The notes beneath the pieces are model-generated. The model saw only the letters and a program-made list of their open reading frames with translations. It had not been told where the DNA came from and made no database searches. A stretch of DNA of 64,000 nucleotides from Thalassolituus maritimus (GTDB lineage Bacteria; Pseudomonadota; Gammaproteobacteria; Pseudomonadales; Oceanobacteraceae): NCBI GenBank assembly GCA_913019975.1, contig CAJWBH010000002.1, positions 247,334-311,333 on the forward strand, written 5' to 3'. The number at the start of each line of letters is the position of its first letter. Position 1 is the stretch's first letter. A program made the position numbers and the translations under genes. Shown here piece after piece: positions 1 through 7,933 of this stretch.

Positions 1-1153
1 GCAAGAGTCTGATGAAGACATTGGCTCACTTGATCAAATTTCCTTCTCCTCGGCCGTGGTAAGTGGAAATGACTGGACGACGGAAACTCTTCTCAATCAA
101 ATTAATAAGGGTAACATCCTATTGAATCCTGACTTCCAGCGCAGAGATGCATGGGACAAAAAGAGAAAAAGCAAGTTTATTGAGTCCTTGATACTTGGGT
201 TGCCAATACCACAAGTCGTGCTGGCTGAATCAAAAGAACGAAGAGGCGCATATATTGTTCTGGATGGAAAGCAGCGATTACTAAGTATTCGCCAATTTTC
301 CGCGGATGCTGATGATAAGGTTTATGAGCAGTTAAAATTAACTGGCTTAGAAATAAGAGATGATTTGAAACGAAAGAGCCTCCAAGATCTTAGGGATGAT
401 CTTGATTTATTCGATGATCTTTCTGCGTTCGAGAATCAACCTATCAGGACTGTGGTTATTAAAAATTGGCCTGATGAAGATTTTTTGTACCATGTATTCC
501 TGAGGTTAAACACCGGGAGTGTGCCTCTTTCACCCCAAGAACTAAGGCAGGCTCTTCACCCAGGGCCATTTGTGAGCTTCTTAGATCGATCCTCATCAAA
601 TAGCGATGCTTTACGAGAAATACTTAAGCTGAAAAAACCTGACTTTAGGATGAGGGATGCAGAGTTGTTGCTCAGATTTTTTTCGTTTAAAAATTTCCTA
701 TCTGAGTATGGTGGTACGTTAAAGAATTTTCTTGATGATACTTGTAAGAACTTAAATGAAAGCTGGGAAGAAAAAGAAGTATTGATAGAGAGTCAGTTAG
801 AATCTTTTGAGATGGCTCACAGATTCATTAAATCAATATTTAACGGGAATCAGTACAGGAAGTGGAGTGGATCATCCTATGAGTCCAGGTTTAATAGGGC
901 GGTTTTTGATGTTTTAATATTATCTTTTGTTGATGAAGAAATAAGGGAGTTATCAGTAGGGAGGGAGTCAGAAATAGAGGCTGCATATATAAAACTCTGC
1001 GATGAAAACAAAGAGTTTATGACATCTATTGAGTCAACCACTAAGAGTTTGTCTGCGACGCAAATAAGAATCTCTACTTGGTTCGAGGTATTGAATGACC
1101 TTTTAGGGGCAAGTTTACACGTTCCTAGGTTGATAGATAATCGCATTGTGTAA
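1..1153 (+). CDS. DUF262 (ParB/GmrS-like) protein, 5' end outside window
   Basis: The frame is open from the first bases of the window, so the true start probably lies upstream; a GTG at 56 is only an internal candidate. The protein shows the DUF262 hallmarks: NPDFQRR with a following tryptophan, FIESLILGLPIP, and an LDGKQRL motif matching the family's DGQQR nucleotide-binding/nuclease signature. DUF262 is the ParB-like domain of GmrSD-type DNA restriction proteins. The C-terminal part here is helical and lacks the HNH (DUF1524) domain that GmrD-type fusions carry. The next gene starts 14 bases downstream and encodes a HEPN protein, so the two are probably one operon. Base composition is A/T-rich, as expected for an acquired defence gene. 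The family call is firm; the defence role is inference. Confidence 0.85.
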   Translation, partial: QESDEDIGSLDQISFSSAVVSGNDWTTETLLNQINKGNILLNPDFQRRDAWDKKRKSKFIESLILGLPIPQVVLAESKERRGAYIVLDGKQRLLSIRQFSADADDKVYEQLKLTGLEIRDDLKRKSLQDLRDDLDLFDDLSAFENQPIRTVVIKNWPDEDFLYHVFLRLNTGSVPLSPQELRQALHPGPFVSFLDRSSSNSDALREILKLKKPDFRMRDAELLLRFFSFKNFLSEYGGTLKNFLDDTCKNLNESWEEKEVLIESQLESFEMAHRFIKSIFNGNQYRKWSGSSYESRFNRAVFDVLILSFVDEEIRELSVGRESEIEAAYIKLCDENKEFMTSIESTTKSLSATQIRISTWFEVLNDLLGASLHVPRLIDNRIV

Positions 1154-1167
1154 AGGGAGGTAGGTTT

Positions 1168-1818
1168 GTGCGCTTATCCAGCCGATTTAAAGAGCTTAAA
1201 AGCAGGTTAAGAGAGCTTAGGAATCATATGTTACCTGTGAACTTTTCACCGACCGGGGATTATACTGACAGACAGCAAGATAGAGCTAGAGGCTATCGGT
1301 TGCTTGTCCATGCGGAAATTGAATCATATTTAGAAGATGTGTCGAGAGAAGCTGTCACGCAAGCTATACGTGACTGGAAAGTAAATAAAAAACCATCTAG
1401 CATTATTATATCATTTCTAGCATCATACCATTCTAGTTGGAGCGTGACTGAAGAAATTAAAAACGAAGAGCTCATTCAAATAGCTAAGTCTAGAAAAAAT
1501 GCCAAAGACTCTGTCGTTGAAGTAATTGATGTGGCTCAAAGGCAATTTACTCAAAAACTCAAAGACAATCATGGGATCAAAGATAAAAATTTTAAGACTC
1601 TTATTCTCCCTACTGGAATAGATATTGGCTCCCTTGATCAAACCTGGCTAACAAATATCGATAGCTTTGGCACAAAGAGGGGGGAGGTTGCACATAAAGC
1701 TAAGCGAGCCCAAGGAACTATAAACCCTAAGGATGAGTTCGAATCTGTACAAACGCTATTGGATGGAATTGAAGATTTGGATAGAAGAATTGTGCAACTA
1801 AGAAACGAAAACTTCTAG
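1168..1818 (+). CDS. HEPN-domain protein (MAE_28990/MAE_18760-like), putative RNase partner of DUF262
   Basis: This 216-residue, largely helical protein starts at GTG 1168 behind a strong AAGGGAGG ribosome site. Near the C-terminus it has R171-G-E-V-A-H176, the Rx4-6H motif that forms the RNase active site of HEPN domains. The N-terminal part (ELRNHMLP, then RGYRLLVHAEIESYLEDV) resembles HEPN proteins of the MAE_28990/MAE_18760 type, which are known to occur beside DUF262 genes. The protein has no signal peptide or membrane segment and should be cytosolic. It probably acts as the effector RNase, or toxin, of a two-gene system with the upstream DUF262 protein. The motif is seen directly, the family call is from memory of the pattern, and the toxin role is inferred. 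Confidence 0.7.
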   Translation: MRLSSRFKELKSRLRELRNHMLPVNFSPTGDYTDRQQDRARGYRLLVHAEIESYLEDVSREAVTQAIRDWKVNKKPSSIIISFLASYHSSWSVTEEIKNEELIQIAKSRKNAKDSVVEVIDVAQRQFTQKLKDNHGIKDKNFKTLILPTGIDIGSLDQTWLTNIDSFGTKRGEVAHKAKRAQGTINPKDEFESVQTLLDGIEDLDRRIVQLRNENF

Positions 1819-1866
1819 AGTGCCGCTGTTAGGGATGAATGATCTTGCGCCAGGGCGCGGTATTAA

Positions 1867-2178
1867 ATGGCACTATTCATGGAGGGGTTTCAAGTGTGGG
1901 AGATATTAAGTACTAATAGTTTTGTTGGCACTTTAGTATCGGGCTTGTTCCTGCTAATCCTTGGTTGGGCTTTTAGCTGGGGAGTTAAAAAATATCGAGC
2001 TTGCCGTGTGTATTCCATTTTACAGGCAGGGCTATCGGAGAAAAACAAGAAGTTTTTGTCAACAGCATATATTTCTTCGAAGTCTGGTTATACACAGTCA
2101 CAGGTAGAGGCTCTTTGCAGCCACCACAGGAAAATTCGTCGTAATGAAAAGGAACTTGAATCATGGTGCATCGATTAA
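1867..2178 (+). CDS. Small membrane-anchored hypothetical protein
   Basis: This 103-residue protein has one N-terminal membrane segment (about residues 20-40, TLVSGLFLLILGWAFSW) followed by a basic, helical cytosolic tail. The tail segment ISSKSGYTQSQVEALCSHHRKI looks like a winged-helix-type helical hairpin, but I do not recognise a family. An ATG at 1879 (MEGFQ) is an alternative start; neither start has a strong ribosome site. It lies 48 bases after the HEPN gene on the same strand in the same A/T-rich stretch, so it may belong to the accessory module. No function can be assigned. Confidence 0.5.
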   Translation: MALFMEGFQVWEILSTNSFVGTLVSGLFLLILGWAFSWGVKKYRACRVYSILQAGLSEKNKKFLSTAYISSKSGYTQSQVEALCSHHRKIRRNEKELESWCID

Positions 2179-2190
2179 ATCTAGTATCAT

Positions 2191-2553
2191 TTGATAAGGA
2201 GTGACAATTCGCCACTAAGATGGCTGGATTCGTTCCACTCGGCGTTAATAGCAGATGTATGTGCAAGTAGCTCAGGAGTAATATTTAACACATTTGAAGA
2301 AGAATTAAGGGATCTACTAAAAGAAAATAAATTCGAGCAAGCCTACTCCGTAGGAAAGAAAGCCCTAGAGTTAGAGCCAAATAATTTAGCGATAATAGAA
2401 TCTCTAAAAATGGTTACGGCGGCACTCAGTTCACAATGCATGGATATGGCATCCAGGAAGCAAGATTGCGCTGCAGCATACTTTGAGTGTGAAGACCTTC
2501 TGCGTAAAGTAAATGAACTTACTAAGCAAGAGATCTATGGTCGTCAAGTTTAA
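2191..2553 (+). CDS. TPR-like hypothetical protein, uncertain start, possibly a remnant
   Basis: The reading frame of about 120 codons has no ATG near its 5' end. TTG at 2191 is the only plausible early start, and an in-frame stop lies just upstream at 2182. The middle (FEEELRDLLKENKFEQAY, then KKALELEPNN) is a good single tetratricopeptide-type helix pair, and the remainder is helical. It begins 12 bases after the small membrane protein gene. The poor start and single repeat suggest a degraded gene or the tail of a once longer protein; a normal small gene using TTG is also possible. Function unknown. Confidence 0.35.
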   Translation: MIRSDNSPLRWLDSFHSALIADVCASSSGVIFNTFEEELRDLLKENKFEQAYSVGKKALELEPNNLAIIESLKMVTAALSSQCMDMASRKQDCAAAYFECEDLLRKVNELTKQEIYGRQV

Positions 2554-2577
2554 ACACATAATAAGAAAAACTAGTAT

Positions 2578-2620
2578 CGATTTTATCTTGCTCCGATAAG
2601 TCGAAAACGAGATAAAATCA
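2578..2620. repeat. A/T-rich inverted repeat (hairpin or operator)
   Basis: GATTTTATCT at 2579-2588 is matched exactly by AGATAAAATC at 2610-2619, and two further inner pairs extend the stem to about 12 bp around a 17-base loop. There is no run of T after it on the plus strand, so it does not look like a standard terminator. It sits about 22 bases upstream of the next gene, where an operator or mRNA leader hairpin would be placed. Confidence 0.5.
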
Positions 2621-2641
2621 GCGAAAAAAACATACTATTTA

Positions 2642-3154
2642 ATGGTGCATTTTATAAAATCAAAAATGAGTTCATTAATTTCAACTCTGGCTTTTGGGTC
2701 GCTCACATTACTAGTCTATTCTTATGCCGATGCCGGGTATGCGATTGCTGCGTTTCGTGATGGGTGCCTGAAACCCGGACAGGATGATTCTCAAGTTTAC
2801 GAGATATTTAAAGAATATGGTTTTTCAGAACCAACAGATGACAAGCTGGTATTCGAGTGGAGCGGTGTCGGATACGCGGGATTCGGTCTTGTAGCCAACG
2901 AGGGTGCTGAGGACGAACCTGGTATAGGCGGCTGTTTTGTTTACCTGAAAGGAACCCCCACAATTAAGGTCGCTACAACTGTTAATTCATTGCTTGTAGA
3001 AAAAAGCAAGAATATAAAAACTAAGAAAATTAAAAATGACTACTACTGGATAATGCCAGAAGTCGACGGTGTAAGGCCACTAGTTATTGTGTCGGAGAAG
3101 AATAGTGGTAAATATGCTGGGCACGTAATGATGATGCTAACCGAATTGAAATAG
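2642..3154 (+). CDS. Secreted hypothetical protein
   Basis: This 170-residue protein begins with a basic N-terminus and a hydrophobic stretch (SSLISTLAFGSLTLLVYSYADA) that reads as a signal peptide with cleavage near ADA-G. An internal ATG at 2669 (MSSLIS) would give a more typical signal peptide. The mature part has two cysteines (CLKPGQ and GGCFVYL) that could pair, followed by alternating beta-type and charged segments. It is presumably periplasmic. I do not recognise the family. It is a single gene flanked by an inverted repeat upstream and a gene-free stretch of about 225 bases downstream. Confidence 0.55.
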   Translation: MVHFIKSKMSSLISTLAFGSLTLLVYSYADAGYAIAAFRDGCLKPGQDDSQVYEIFKEYGFSEPTDDKLVFEWSGVGYAGFGLVANEGAEDEPGIGGCFVYLKGTPTIKVATTVNSLLVEKSKNIKTKKIKNDYYWIMPEVDGVRPLVIVSEKNSGKYAGHVMMMLTELK

Positions 3155-3380
3155 TTGTCATAGCTGATATAACAGTTGCGGGTATTGGTTGACCCAGACT
3201 CGGTCTGCAACGAATCACTTCTGAATGAGAATACCGTCTAGTCATATTCCGAATGGGCAGTACTAAGAAAGTAAGTGACAATGAGAGCCAGGCTGGATCG
3301 TTAAGCAGTGTCTGCTTGGCCCTGATCCGGGTTCTGATCGCAGGTTGTTGAACTCACGGTACTCTCAAGGAGGAATGGAT

Positions 3381-3860
3381 ATGCCAACACGTGCAGAGCT
3401 GTTAGATGCAATCATTAACGCCAGAGGGTGCCAGTGCCAAAGCCCCAATACCGCCGTTAACATCAGAAATTGTGGCCGCTTTAGTTGGGTCAGTCGCAGC
3501 TGTCTGGATGCAATGGGGCTAGCGCCCGAGCCAAGTCACTGCCCGGTTTGCAATGGCACTGGGCCGTGGCAGCTGGATCATATGAACCCATGGCGGCAAT
3601 ATATCGTAACTGTGGGGGCTCCACACGTAGCAGTTGATCCTACCCACACTAATTATATGATGCTCAAAAAACTGGGAAGGGCGCTCTATAATGATCCTCA
3701 GAATTTGTGGTGGCTTTGCGCATCCTGTAATCGCAAGAAAACGGACTACGTATACGATACGGCGGCCCAGCTAACAGATCTGACTAACTCGCAAGTGCCT
3801 TCTGGCGTGAAAATGCGTGGCCCCGCAAATTTATGGAAGATTGTCTCGCCTGCGAAATAA
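3381..3860 (+). CDS. HNH endonuclease-like protein
   Basis: The start is set at ATG 3381 because AAGGAGG at 3367-3373 is correctly spaced for it; ATG 3375 is too close, and a longer frame reaching TTG 3345 lacks support. The 159-residue protein has the zinc-HNH arrangement: C54-x2-C57, then D66-H67, then N107 before LWWLC113-x2-C116-N117-R-K-K. This matches the CxxC, DH, N, CxxC-N layout of small HNH nucleases. Extra cysteines near the N-terminus (CQCQ, NCGRF) could bind another metal. No terminase, methylase or intron context is visible, so its substrate is unknown. The nuclease fold call is good; the biological role (defence, mobile DNA, repair) is open. Confidence 0.65.
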   Translation: MPTRAELLDAIINARGCQCQSPNTAVNIRNCGRFSWVSRSCLDAMGLAPEPSHCPVCNGTGPWQLDHMNPWRQYIVTVGAPHVAVDPTHTNYMMLKKLGRALYNDPQNLWWLCASCNRKKTDYVYDTAAQLTDLTNSQVPSGVKMRGPANLWKIVSPAK

Positions 3861-3928
3861 TAGAGTCGTATTGAATAACACTAACTTAGTAGTGGAATTA
3901 TAAAAATATCAAAAAGGAGAGCAGCAAT

Positions 3929-4858
3929 ATGAGAATAATGATAAGAACCCTCGCATTTGTATCATTTTCCATGATTCAGTCTATGAGTGCACAATCACAA
4001 AGTGCGCCAGGTCTGCAGATCATAAGGCCTTTGGGTGACTCAATCACGTTTGGGTATAGCAGTGACTTTACAGCTAAGTTATCGACGATGAACTGTTACA
4101 ACGCCCAAGTATGGTGCTTTTATCCTGGGGTTAAGTATGGCGGTAACTTCGGTGGAGGTTATCGAGGTATTCTGACCTGGCTTGCTATTAGCGAGAAAAA
4201 CAGAGTTCTGAAACCCTTCACAACAGTGGGTTTTCAGAGTGGTAACTCTTCTATCAATCAATGGATGACGAACAGTCAGCTACATGACGGCTACCCTGGT
4301 GCGCGCACTGATCAGCTGGTTCCGTACTCTATGATGTTTATGCCGCCTTTCCCTGAAACACCAGTAACTTTCATCCACCTTGGAACGAATGACATTACTC
4401 AAGGTCACCTTGACGACAAGCTGGATCAAAACACGATAGTCGAGGCTGCTATAGCTAATCTCTCTACGATCGTAAAAAATGTGGTTAACAACACCAAATC
4501 AAAAGTTTATTTGGCAAAGGTAATCAAGTTTTCTGTGTCGAAGTATTGCCCAGGCCAAACCACTAGCAAGTGCGCAGACTTCTCTCTGGCAAACCCGATT
4601 GTTGAAGCCTATAACGAAAAAATAGTGAAGGAATTCTCGGGCAACAAAAACGTTACCATAGTAGAAATGGATAATATCCTTGAAGCCAGCGACTACAGTC
4701 CGGACGGGGTTCATCCCGCATTGTCTGGTTACTTCAAAATGGCTTGTAAGTGGGCTGAGTCGGCAAATATGTTCTTAGACAATAAGTCATGTGATGATGT
4801 GTCGGTTGCTGATCTTACGTCACTGCCTCCGGTCGCTACCGTGCTACCATATGATTAA
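3929..4858 (+). CDS. Secreted SGNH/GDSL-family hydrolase
   Basis: This 309-residue protein has a signal peptide (about residues 1-22, ending SMSA-QSQS). It carries the SGNH blocks in order: G36-D-S38-I-T-F-G (nucleophile S38), a glycine block in GGGYRG near 75-80, LGTN154-D, and D259-G-V-H262 as the acid/base pair. It is therefore a predicted extracytoplasmic esterase or acylhydrolase acting on lipids or on carbohydrate ester groups. ATG 3929 follows AAAAAGGAGAGC, a good ribosome site. The substrate cannot be told from sequence alone. It stands alone between the HNH gene and the VF530 gene, in the A/T-rich accessory segment. Confidence 0.85.
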   Translation: MRIMIRTLAFVSFSMIQSMSAQSQSAPGLQIIRPLGDSITFGYSSDFTAKLSTMNCYNAQVWCFYPGVKYGGNFGGGYRGILTWLAISEKNRVLKPFTTVGFQSGNSSINQWMTNSQLHDGYPGARTDQLVPYSMMFMPPFPETPVTFIHLGTNDITQGHLDDKLDQNTIVEAAIANLSTIVKNVVNNTKSKVYLAKVIKFSVSKYCPGQTTSKCADFSLANPIVEAYNEKIVKEFSGNKNVTIVEMDNILEASDYSPDGVHPALSGYFKMACKWAESANMFLDNKSCDDVSVADLTSLPPVATVLPYD

Positions 4859-4977
4859 TAGAAAGTAGTCCTATCGTTCATTTCAGCTTTGTTTGAATAC
4901 AAAACAGAGTCTAATGAAGCCAGAAGGTTACTTGATTTTGCACCTATTGTTGCGATTAATAGAGCATTTGCACTGAC

Positions 4978-5241
4978 ATGAAAGAGCACAACAGGAATGA
5001 TCCTCTGCACGGAGTGACTCTCGAAGCCATACTCAACCAGCTGGTTGATCATTATGGCTGGGAAGGGCTGGCTAGCCGGATAAACATCAACTGCTTCAAA
5101 TCAGACCCTTCGGTTAAGTCGTCGCTGAAGTTTCTACGGCGTACGCCTTGGGCGCGAACCAAAGTAGAAGAGCTGTTTGTCGGGACTTTCCACTCAGACA
5201 GTAAGAATTCAGCCAGCAAGCCAAACCCCTGGGGTAACTAA
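4978..5241 (+). CDS. VF530-family DNA-binding protein
   Basis: This 87-residue protein has the compact helical VF530 (DUF2132) pattern: [25 protein letters not shown], then [24 protein letters not shown]. The family was named from a Vibrio structure and is annotated as DNA-binding; its cellular role is not well defined. Length matches the family, with a short C-terminal extension. It sits 28 bases upstream of a small membrane protein gene on the same strand. Confidence 0.8.
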   Translation: MKEHNRNDPLHGVTLEAILNQLVDHYGWEGLASRININCFKSDPSVKSSLKFLRRTPWARTKVEELFVGTFHSDSKNSASKPNPWGN

Positions 5242-5269
5242 GTTCGCTGATTAAAAAAGGAATTTGCCG

Positions 5270-5554
5270 ATGGACCTGTTCAGGATACTTCTCTCAATAT
5301 GTGTTTTTTGTATAAGCGCGTATCTAGTGGTTGATTTGTTCGTGTATGGCTTCAGCTTGCCAGTACTGCTTTTCTGCATCGGTGGTTTTGTTCTGGTGCA
5401 CTTTCTGCGCCCTAAGAAGTCGTCGGTTGATGACGGCTTTTATGAGATTGTCGACCTCGTACTCGATTTACCTTATCGGACAATCGCGATCATCATTCGT
5501 AATATAGGAAGGTTGTTCCGCGATGGAGATGGTGGGGTCGATCTGGATATCTGA
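5270..5554 (+). CDS. Small membrane protein of unknown function
   Basis: ATG 5270 is preferred over an in-frame TTG at 5264 because AAAAAGGAA lies at proper distance. The 94-residue protein has two closely spaced hydrophobic segments (about residues 5-22 and 28-46). These are followed by an amphipathic cytosolic tail (LVLDLPYRTIAIIIRNIGRLFRDGD) with an acidic end. No family is recognised. A bidirectional terminator follows 30 bases after the stop. Confidence 0.55.
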   Translation: MDLFRILLSICVFCISAYLVVDLFVYGFSLPVLLFCIGGFVLVHFLRPKKSSVDDGFYEIVDLVLDLPYRTIAIIIRNIGRLFRDGDGGVDLDI

Positions 5555-5584
5555 TGGTATTTTCTGAATTTGTTATGGCAGAGA

Positions 5585-5620
5585 CAAAAAAGCCCGCTTA
5601 TTACGCGGGCTTTCCGTTTT
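5585..5620. terminator. Bidirectional intrinsic terminator
   Basis: AAAGCCCGC (5589-5597) pairs with GCGGGCTTT (5605-5613) around a 7-base loop. There is an A-run before and T-rich sequence after, so it can stop both the plus-strand membrane protein gene and the minus-strand purE-purK-DUF2058 unit. Confidence 0.85.
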
Positions 5621-5622
5621 AA

Positions 5623-6165
5623 TCACCACATCAGATCATCTGGGATCTGATACGCTGCATACGGATCATCCTCATCCATCTGGCCGTCGGTCTGTTCGGC
5701 GATCACGATAAAGTGGCCATCGTCGCGCTCACGGATCTTCTCAGCAACCTGCAAAGGAATCACCGCGTAGCTGTTGTGATGCGCGATGATCGCCAGTTGG
5801 CCTTTTGACAGACGGTCCCATACAGCCTGATCAACGTAGAGGCTTTTTACTTTCTTGCCATCAACAAACTGATACTTGATGTCGCCTTGTGCAGCGCTGA
5901 TCAGGTTGTTGTCGACGAGTTGTTGTACCTGAGCCTTGATGGCTTTTTTCTGGGCTTCTTCGTCGCGTTGTTTGTTCAGTTCTTTGTCGCGGGCGGCTTT
6001 TTCTTTACGCGCTTGCTCCGCTTTTTCGCGGGACTCGTCGGCGTTGTTTTCCTGCCCGGTGCGCTTCAGGTGTTCCTGGCGCTTTTTCTCTTTTTCGTTT
6101 TTCTTCTGCTTTTTGTTGTCGGTTAAACCGAGGCCCAGCAGTTGATCCTGGAGTGATTTACCCAT
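5623..6165 (-). CDS. DUF2058 family protein (YaiL-like)
   Basis: This 180-residue protein starts MGKSLQDQLLGLGLTD and continues with a long, highly charged coiled segment (about residues 17-80, rich in K, E, R and A). The compact C-terminal domain contains VDGKKVKSLYV and HHNSYAVIPLQVAEKI. This is the DUF2058/YaiL pattern, annotated in other species as a nucleoprotein or polynucleotide-associated protein; the activity is not established. It begins 17 bases after the purK stop and is the last gene of the minus-strand unit before the shared terminator. Confidence 0.8.
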   Translation of the reverse strand: MGKSLQDQLLGLGLTDNKKQKKNEKEKKRQEHLKRTGQENNADESREKAEQARKEKAARDKELNKQRDEEAQKKAIKAQVQQLVDNNLISAAQGDIKYQFVDGKKVKSLYVDQAVWDRLSKGQLAIIAHHNSYAVIPLQVAEKIRERDDGHFIVIAEQTDGQMDEDDPYAAYQIPDDLMW

Positions 6166-6182
6166 AATCCGGTCAGCTCCAT

Positions 6183-7259
6183 TTAGTGTTTCGGTGGCCA
6201 GATGCCTTCGGGCATCAGGGCGTTCAGTTCTGTGATGGTGGCGTCGCGTTCTGCATCGGTGTTGCCTGTCACGGTTACGTGGCCGAGCTTACGGGCAGGG
6301 CGTGCTTCTTTACCGTAGGAATGACGGTAGGCGTTGTCGATGCTCTCGGCTTTTTCTGCCGGAGTTTCTTCGCCGATCACGTTGAGCATAGCGACGGAGG
6401 CAAACTTAGGCTCGGTCGCGCCGAGGCTTTTGCCTGTGATGGCCAGCATGTGGTTACGGAACTGAGAGGCTTCGGTGCCTTCAATCGACCAGTGGCCAGA
6501 GTTGTGTACGCGTGGCGCTACTTCGTTGCCAACAAGGCCGTCTTCGGTATCGAACAGCTCAAGGGTAATGGTGCCGACGTAGTCGAGGCTTTCTGCCAGC
6601 TGACGGATATAGCGCTCAGCCTGTTCAGCTTTCTCTTGTGAGAGTGCCGGTGCAGGGTAGAGGCTGTAACGCAGGATGCCTTCGTGGTGTACGTTTTCGG
6701 TCATTGGGAATACGACGATATTGCCGTCGCGGTCGCGGCTGGCAATAACTGAGGTTTCGCGCTCGAAAGGTACAAAGGCTTCAGCGATGAGTTCGCGATT
6801 GCCGATGGAGTTCCAGGCCGGTGCTGCGTCGTCTGGCGTACGCAGTACGAACTGGCCTTTGCCATCGTAACCTTCGGTCGTGGTTTTCATCACGATCGGC
6901 AGGCCGAGTTCTTGTACCGCTGTATGAACGTCTTCGAGTGAGTTCACGGCACGGAATTCTGCGGTGGCGATGCCTGCATTACGCAGTGCATTTTTCTCCA
7001 GCAGACGATTCTGGAAGGTTTTCAGGGCGTTCAGGCCTGGGTAGAGCTTGTCGGCGTGTGGCTCAAGTAAGGTCACGATGTGCGCCGGGATGTTTTCTGT
7101 CTCGTACGAGAGGATGTCGACCGAGGCAATAAATGCTTCCAGCGCTTCGTCGGTGTGCGCGCGCAGGTCGTACAGTGAAACCTCAATATCCTTAAGATCA
7201 GTGATACTGGTTTCTAACATCTGGCCAAGCTGGCCGTTACCTAAAATACCTACTTTCAT
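6183..7259 (-). CDS. purK: N5-carboxyaminoimidazole ribonucleotide synthase
   Basis: PurK uses ATP and bicarbonate to carboxylate AIR to N5-CAIR in purine synthesis. The 358-residue product starts MKVGILGNGQLGQM, the typical nucleotide-fold start. It carries the ATP-grasp motif KTTTEGYDGKGQ (residues 125-136) and NEVAPRVHNSGH, the metal-binding segment of the family. A longer frame extends to 7349, but it overlaps purE and lacks the family N-terminus, so ATG 7259 is chosen. It follows purE by 19 bases, the normal partner order. Confidence 0.95.
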   Translation of the reverse strand: MKVGILGNGQLGQMLETSITDLKDIEVSLYDLRAHTDEALEAFIASVDILSYETENIPAHIVTLLEPHADKLYPGLNALKTFQNRLLEKNALRNAGIATAEFRAVNSLEDVHTAVQELGLPIVMKTTTEGYDGKGQFVLRTPDDAAPAWNSIGNRELIAEAFVPFERETSVIASRDRDGNIVVFPMTENVHHEGILRYSLYPAPALSQEKAEQAERYIRQLAESLDYVGTITLELFDTEDGLVGNEVAPRVHNSGHWSIEGTEASQFRNHMLAITGKSLGATEPKFASVAMLNVIGEETPAEKAESIDNAYRHSYGKEARPARKLGHVTVTGNTDAERDATITELNALMPEGIWPPKH

Positions 7260-7278
7260 CGGGATGTCCGTGCTGCGG

Positions 7279-7773
7279 TTATTCAATAATTCGTGGATCT
7301 GGCTGCGACAATACGGTGTTCTTCTGAGTTTCGCGGAACTCGTCAACACGCTTCATCAGGTCAGCGTCTGAGGTGGCCAGAATCTGTGCGGCCAGCAGAC
7401 CTGCGTTTTTCGCGCCTGCATCACCGATGGCCAGTGTACCAACGGCTACGCCGCCTGGCATCTGAGCGATGGAGAGCAGTGAGTCAATGCCGTTCAGGGC
7501 GCGGGATTTTACCGGTACACCCAATACTGGCAGTGAGGTCTGGGATGCTGCCATGCCCGGCAGGTGCGCTGCGCCGCCTGCGCCCGCGATGATGACCTTG
7601 AGGCCACGCTCGTGTGCGGTTTTTGCGTAGTCAAACAGCAGGTCGGGGGTGCGGTGCGCCGAAACGACTTTGACTTCGTAGTCTACGCCCAGCAGGTCCA
7701 ACATATCGGCTGCGTGCTTCATGGTGGGCCAGTCGCTCTTGGAGCCCATGATAATTCCGACAGGTACTGTCAT
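7279..7773 (-). CDS. purE: N5-carboxyaminoimidazole ribonucleotide mutase
   Basis: PurE converts N5-CAIR to CAIR. The 164-residue protein has the class I PurE signature: [10 protein letters not shown] near the N-terminus, SAH40-RTP, and [17 protein letters not shown] at about 63-79. The start at 7773 follows AGGA at good spacing; an in-frame ATG at 7788 (adding MRTQD) is possible. purE leads the minus-strand unit purE-purK-DUF2058. Its promoter should lie in the 7789-7880 stretch, where a TAGAAT-like -10 box can be read on the minus strand (7832-7837) without a convincing -35. Confidence 0.95.
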   Translation of the reverse strand: MTVPVGIIMGSKSDWPTMKHAADMLDLLGVDYEVKVVSAHRTPDLLFDYAKTAHERGLKVIIAGAGGAAHLPGMAASQTSLPVLGVPVKSRALNGIDSLLSIAQMPGGVAVGTLAIGDAGAKNAGLLAAQILATSDADLMKRVDEFRETQKNTVLSQPDPRIIE

Positions 7774-7885
7774 GTCTTGTGTCCTCATGTTTGCGGCGTA
7801 ACTTCGCGCAAGCGTGCAAAGAAAGCGGCGAATTCTACCACAAGGGGGCGGGGATAGGGGAAAGGTTCAGGCGTTAAGAAGGGGA

Positions 7886-7912
7886 TGCCAGTGCAGAATG
7901 ACTGCACTGGCA
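7886..7912 (-). terminator. Perfect 11-bp hairpin after the acyl-CoA synthetase gene
   Basis: TGCCAGTGCAG (7886-7896) pairs exactly with CTGCACTGGCA (7902-7912) around a 5-base loop, 22 bases past the acyl-CoA synthetase stop. There is no strong U-run on the minus strand, so it may be a weak terminator or an mRNA-end stabilising hairpin. Confidence 0.5.
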
Positions 7913-7933
7913 ATGACGATAACCGTCAGATGA

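Noticed and set aside
2178-2191. Frameshift joining the small membrane protein and the TPR-like frame into one gene
   Set aside because: Both frames are separated by a stop and 12 bases with in-frame stops upstream of the second; no family shows such a fusion to me, so it cannot be supported.
3155-3380. Possible small gene or RNA before the HNH gene
   Set aside because: No frame with a start signal and no clear tRNA-like or paired structure; left as unassigned sequence.
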